DNA of 64,000 nt from Acidimicrobiales bacterium. Its GTDB lineage: Bacteria > Actinomycetota > Acidimicrobiia > Acidimicrobiales > SZUA-35. The number at the start of each line of letters is the position of its first letter. Within the stretch, counting starts at the first letter, position 1. The notes below the pieces were generated by a model, which was not told the origin of the DNA, searched no databases, and was given only the letters and a program-made list of their open reading frames with translations. The position numbers were made by a program, and so were the translations under genes. The stretch spans positions 1 through 64,000 of the forward strand of contig JAHEJM010000006.1 of the NCBI GenBank assembly GCA_024638815.1. The letters run 5' to 3'. Positions 61,867 to 64,000 of this stretch are shown in pieces.

Positions 61867-62778
61867 TCAGACAGCCGAGGTGGCTTGCTCGCGCTCCTTG
61901 AGCCGGGCCGCCACCCGGGCCGACTTCTCGATGTAGGCCATGACCTTGTCCTGGGACTTCCGGGCCTCGGGTGTGAGCCCGGTCAGGTTGGGCAGATCCC
62001 AGAACTTGACCACGATCGGCTCCAGGATCTGGTCGTGGTGCACGGCCAGGTTGTAGATCCCGGCGGTGGCGATGACACGGGCGTGGGCGGTGAAGTCGGG
62101 AATGCCCTCGCCGGGCATGGCAAAGCCGATGACCTGGCGTTCCATGGCCTCCACCGCGGCGCTGGGGTTGATCTCCAGGGCGGACTTGGCCGCATCCCGG
62201 TAGAACAGGAAATGGTGGTTCTCGTCGATGGCCACCCGGCGCATGATGTCGTAGCCCGCCTTGTCCTCGAGCAGCGCTCCGGTGTTGCGATGGGAGATCC
62301 GGGTGGCCAACTCCTGGAGGGTGACATAGATCAGCCCGTCGACGGCGGTGGGTGGCTCCGGCACCTTGCCCCCGCACATCTGGGCCATACGGCCCTCCTC
62401 CAATTCCACCGGGTCGATGGCCCGGGTCACGGTGAGATAGTCGCGGATCACGGCCGAGTGGCGGGCCTCCTCGGCCGTCCACCGCCGGACCCACTCACCC
62501 CAGGCTCCGTCCCGGCCGAACATGCGCTCGATGTCCCGGAAGTAGTAGGGCAGGTTGTCCTCGGTCAGCAGGTTCACGAACAGGGCGCTGCGGACTTCGG
62601 CCGGCACGTCGGCTTCCTCCGGCGACCACTCGTAGTCGGGCTCGAAGTCCCGGCCCCGGCTCCAGGGCACGAACGTGTGGGGGTGCCAGAGCTTGGTGGC
62701 CTCGTAGTGCCGGTCGAGCAGCCGCCCGGCTTCTTCCTCCAGTTCGGCCAGAAGTGCGACATCGGCATCCAGAACCAT
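61867..62778 (-). CDS. Acyl-ACP desaturase (ferritin-like diiron)
   Basis: Soluble stearoyl-ACP-type desaturase that introduces a double bond into fatty acyl-ACP. Diiron ligands: WTAEEARHSAVIRDYL (EExRH) and RRVAIDENHHFLFYRD (DExxH). The N-terminal ligand Glu lies in NLLTEDNLPYYF. 303 aa resembles mycobacterial DesA1/DesA2. It needs ferredoxin and O2, so aerobic growth is possible. Convergent with the hypothetical gene. Confidence 0.9.
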   Translation of the reverse strand: MVLDADVALLAELEEEAGRLLDRHYEATKLWHPHTFVPWSRGRDFEPDYEWSPEEADVPAEVRSALFVNLLTEDNLPYYFRDIERMFGRDGAWGEWVRRWTAEEARHSAVIRDYLTVTRAIDPVELEEGRMAQMCGGKVPEPPTAVDGLIYVTLQELATRISHRNTGALLEDKAGYDIMRRVAIDENHHFLFYRDAAKSALEINPSAAVEAMERQVIGFAMPGEGIPDFTAHARVIATAGIYNLAVHHDQILEPIVVKFWDLPNLTGLTPEARKSQDKVMAYIEKSARVAARLKEREQATSAV

Positions 62779-62875
62779 GACTACAGCCTACCGACCGGTA
62801 GGTAGGAGCGGCAAGCACGGTGGGTGGCCTTCCTCCATGGGATCGGACACCGAATCGGCACCATAGGATCGAACC

Positions 62876-63856
62876 GTGCCCGACTCCGGTTCCAACCCCA
62901 TCGGCCCTACCAACGGAGCGTCATGGATCCCACCCATGAAGGCCGTCCCGGCCTCGGAGGCGCCGACGTCCGAGGGTTGGGCGGTGGAGCTCAAATGGGA
63001 CGGGATGCGGATCGAAGCCTGGGTCGACGGCGACCGGCATCGACTGTGGTCATCGAATGGCCGGGATGTCACCACCTCGTATCCGGAACTGGCCGCCCTG
63101 GGGCCGGCGGTCGGCACCCGGGCGGTGTTCGACGGCGAGGTGGTGGTGTTCGACGAGGACCGGCCGTCGTTCTCCCGGCTCCAGCAACGCATCCACATCG
63201 ATCGACCCAATGAGGCGCTGCTGGCCCGCCATCCGATCATGTACCTCGTGTTCGATCTGTTGATGGTCGACGGCACACCGATGCTGGACCTCGATTACCG
63301 AACCCGGCGCCGCATCCTCGACCAGCTGCTCCCGCCCGGGCCCAACTGGACCTGCCCGCCCTACATGGTCGACGATGCGCCCCGGCTCATCGAGCTGGCC
63401 CGCAGCCGCCAACTCGAGGGTGTGGTCATGAAACGACTCGATTCGGTCTACCAACCGGGGATTCGGAGCTCGAGCTGGATCAAGCTCAAGATCCGACGCC
63501 GGCAGGAGTTCGTGGTCGGGGGCTGGTTGGAGGGCCAACGCTCGCTCGAGGGGCGGATCGGCTCGCTCCTCGTCGGCTATTGGGATGGCCAAGAGCTGGT
63601 GGTGGCCGGCCGGGTGGGTTCGGGACTGAGCGACCTGGAACGACAGCGGCTGTCGACCATGCTGACCGAACAGGCCGAGCCACCGTTCGCTCGGCTTCCA
63701 CCGCTGGACCGAAAGGTCCACTGGGTGAAAGCCGACACGGTGGTCGAGGTTGAATTCGGAGAGTGGACGGTCGATGGGACACTACGCCATCCCACCTACT
63801 ACGGGGTGCGAACCGATCGGGACCCGGGCGATGTGACGCGGGAGCCGCTCATCTGA
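62876..63856 (+). CDS. ATP-dependent DNA ligase (LigC/LigD ligase-domain type)
   Basis: Stand-alone ligase. The adenylation motif I is VELKWDGMR, with the catalytic Lys. FDGEVVVFDEDRPSFSRLQQ (III), YLVFDLLMVDG (IIIa), LEGVVMKRLDSVY (IV) and SSWIKLKI (V) follow. The OB domain is about residues 210-326. 326 aa, like mycobacterial LigC or the LigD ligase domain. No Ku or polymerase gene is adjacent, so a role in end joining or base-excision repair is open. Confidence 0.9.
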   Translation: MPDSGSNPIGPTNGASWIPPMKAVPASEAPTSEGWAVELKWDGMRIEAWVDGDRHRLWSSNGRDVTTSYPELAALGPAVGTRAVFDGEVVVFDEDRPSFSRLQQRIHIDRPNEALLARHPIMYLVFDLLMVDGTPMLDLDYRTRRRILDQLLPPGPNWTCPPYMVDDAPRLIELARSRQLEGVVMKRLDSVYQPGIRSSSWIKLKIRRRQEFVVGGWLEGQRSLEGRIGSLLVGYWDGQELVVAGRVGSGLSDLERQRLSTMLTEQAEPPFARLPPLDRKVHWVKADTVVEVEFGEWTVDGTLRHPTYYGVRTDRDPGDVTREPLI

Positions 63857-64000
63857 CCACGGCCCACGGGCCCCGAAACAGAATCCCGAGACACGAGCTC
63901 GGCACCGTCCCACCAGCCTCGATCGATATCACCCAACACCGTTCCCCCGCCGGTAGCATCACCACAGCAAACCTCGGCCTGGCACGAGGCCCATTCAGGC

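Overview
The window reads as a chromosomal segment of a high-GC actinobacterium, most likely class Acidimicrobiia or a close relative. The basis is indirect: uniformly GC-rich third codon positions, frequent GTG starts, a WhiB-type regulator, a DUF222/HNH (13E12-type) gene, a CxxC-less actinobacterial-type Mrp ATPase, a paired ArsA/Get3-like operon as in mycobacteria, an ethylmalonyl-CoA mutase, and Thr/Glu-rich linkers behind lipoboxes. No rRNA, CRISPR array, intact transposon or prophage is visible. It looks like mostly core genome with a few scars.

Layout. 0-3.5 kb: a convergent UnbU-like (RnfD/NqrB fold) and UnbV/CRTAC1-like pair. 3.6-7 kb: a xylose-type sugar ABC importer (binding protein, permease, single-domain ATPase). 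7.2-13.5 kb: glutamate dehydrogenase, SerS, a 52-aa membrane peptide, RidA, a compact molybdenum hydroxylase fused to its FeS domain, and a Tat lipoprotein with a redoxin fold. 13.8-16.8 kb: an ECF sigma factor, a zinc-finger anti-sigma-like protein and two flanking MscS/CmpX-like membrane proteins. 16.8-19.8 kb: FeS maturation genes (mrp, erpA), a metallo-beta-lactamase-fold protein without metal ligands, and fxsA. 19.9-23 kb: selA-selB and whiB. 23.4-28.5 kb: NfeD-like protein, ArsA/BagAB-like ATPase pair, STAS and receiver proteins, tRNA-Pro(CGG), GlsB-like protein. 28.7-31.7 kb: MpaB, a MazG-like protein, a Tn3 transposase remnant, and an HNH gene interrupted by a palindromic insert. 31.8-41.5 kb: lysC-asd, cyclophilin, subtilase, MFS exporter, a truncated lipoprotein, a methyltransferase half, aat. 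41.5-50.3 kb: B12-dependent ethylmalonyl-CoA mutase, a degenerate GGDEF protein, a Fed-like membrane protein, yaaA, cobU-cobT-cobS and an MscS channel. 50.3-55 kb: M20 amidohydrolase, glutaminyl cyclase, and a decayed padR-ftsX locus. 55-64 kb: SWIM protein with Snf2 helicase, two tandem flavodoxin-fold quinone reductases, a glycosyltransferase, a 39-aa stand-alone LPxTG protein, an acyl-ACP desaturase and an ATP-dependent DNA ligase.

Themes. Cobalamin salvage (cobUTS) lies 3-8 kb from a B12-dependent mutase. FeS assembly (mrp/erpA) and selenocysteine insertion (selAB) are adjacent, which would suit an anaerobic or redox enzyme repertoire. Three mechanosensitive-channel-like genes are present, two of them around an ECF sigma factor. 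Several proteins keep a fold but have lost the catalytic residues (MBL, GGDEF, NfeD).

The least explained signals are these: a roughly 100-bp two-copy intergenic repeat with conserved hairpins (8.5 kb and 51.7 kb); a roughly 50-nt double palindrome carrying the only in-frame stop of the HNH gene; the minimal LPxTG peptide gene; and the ECF/MscS cluster. All functions are inferred by reading translated motifs; no database search was run.
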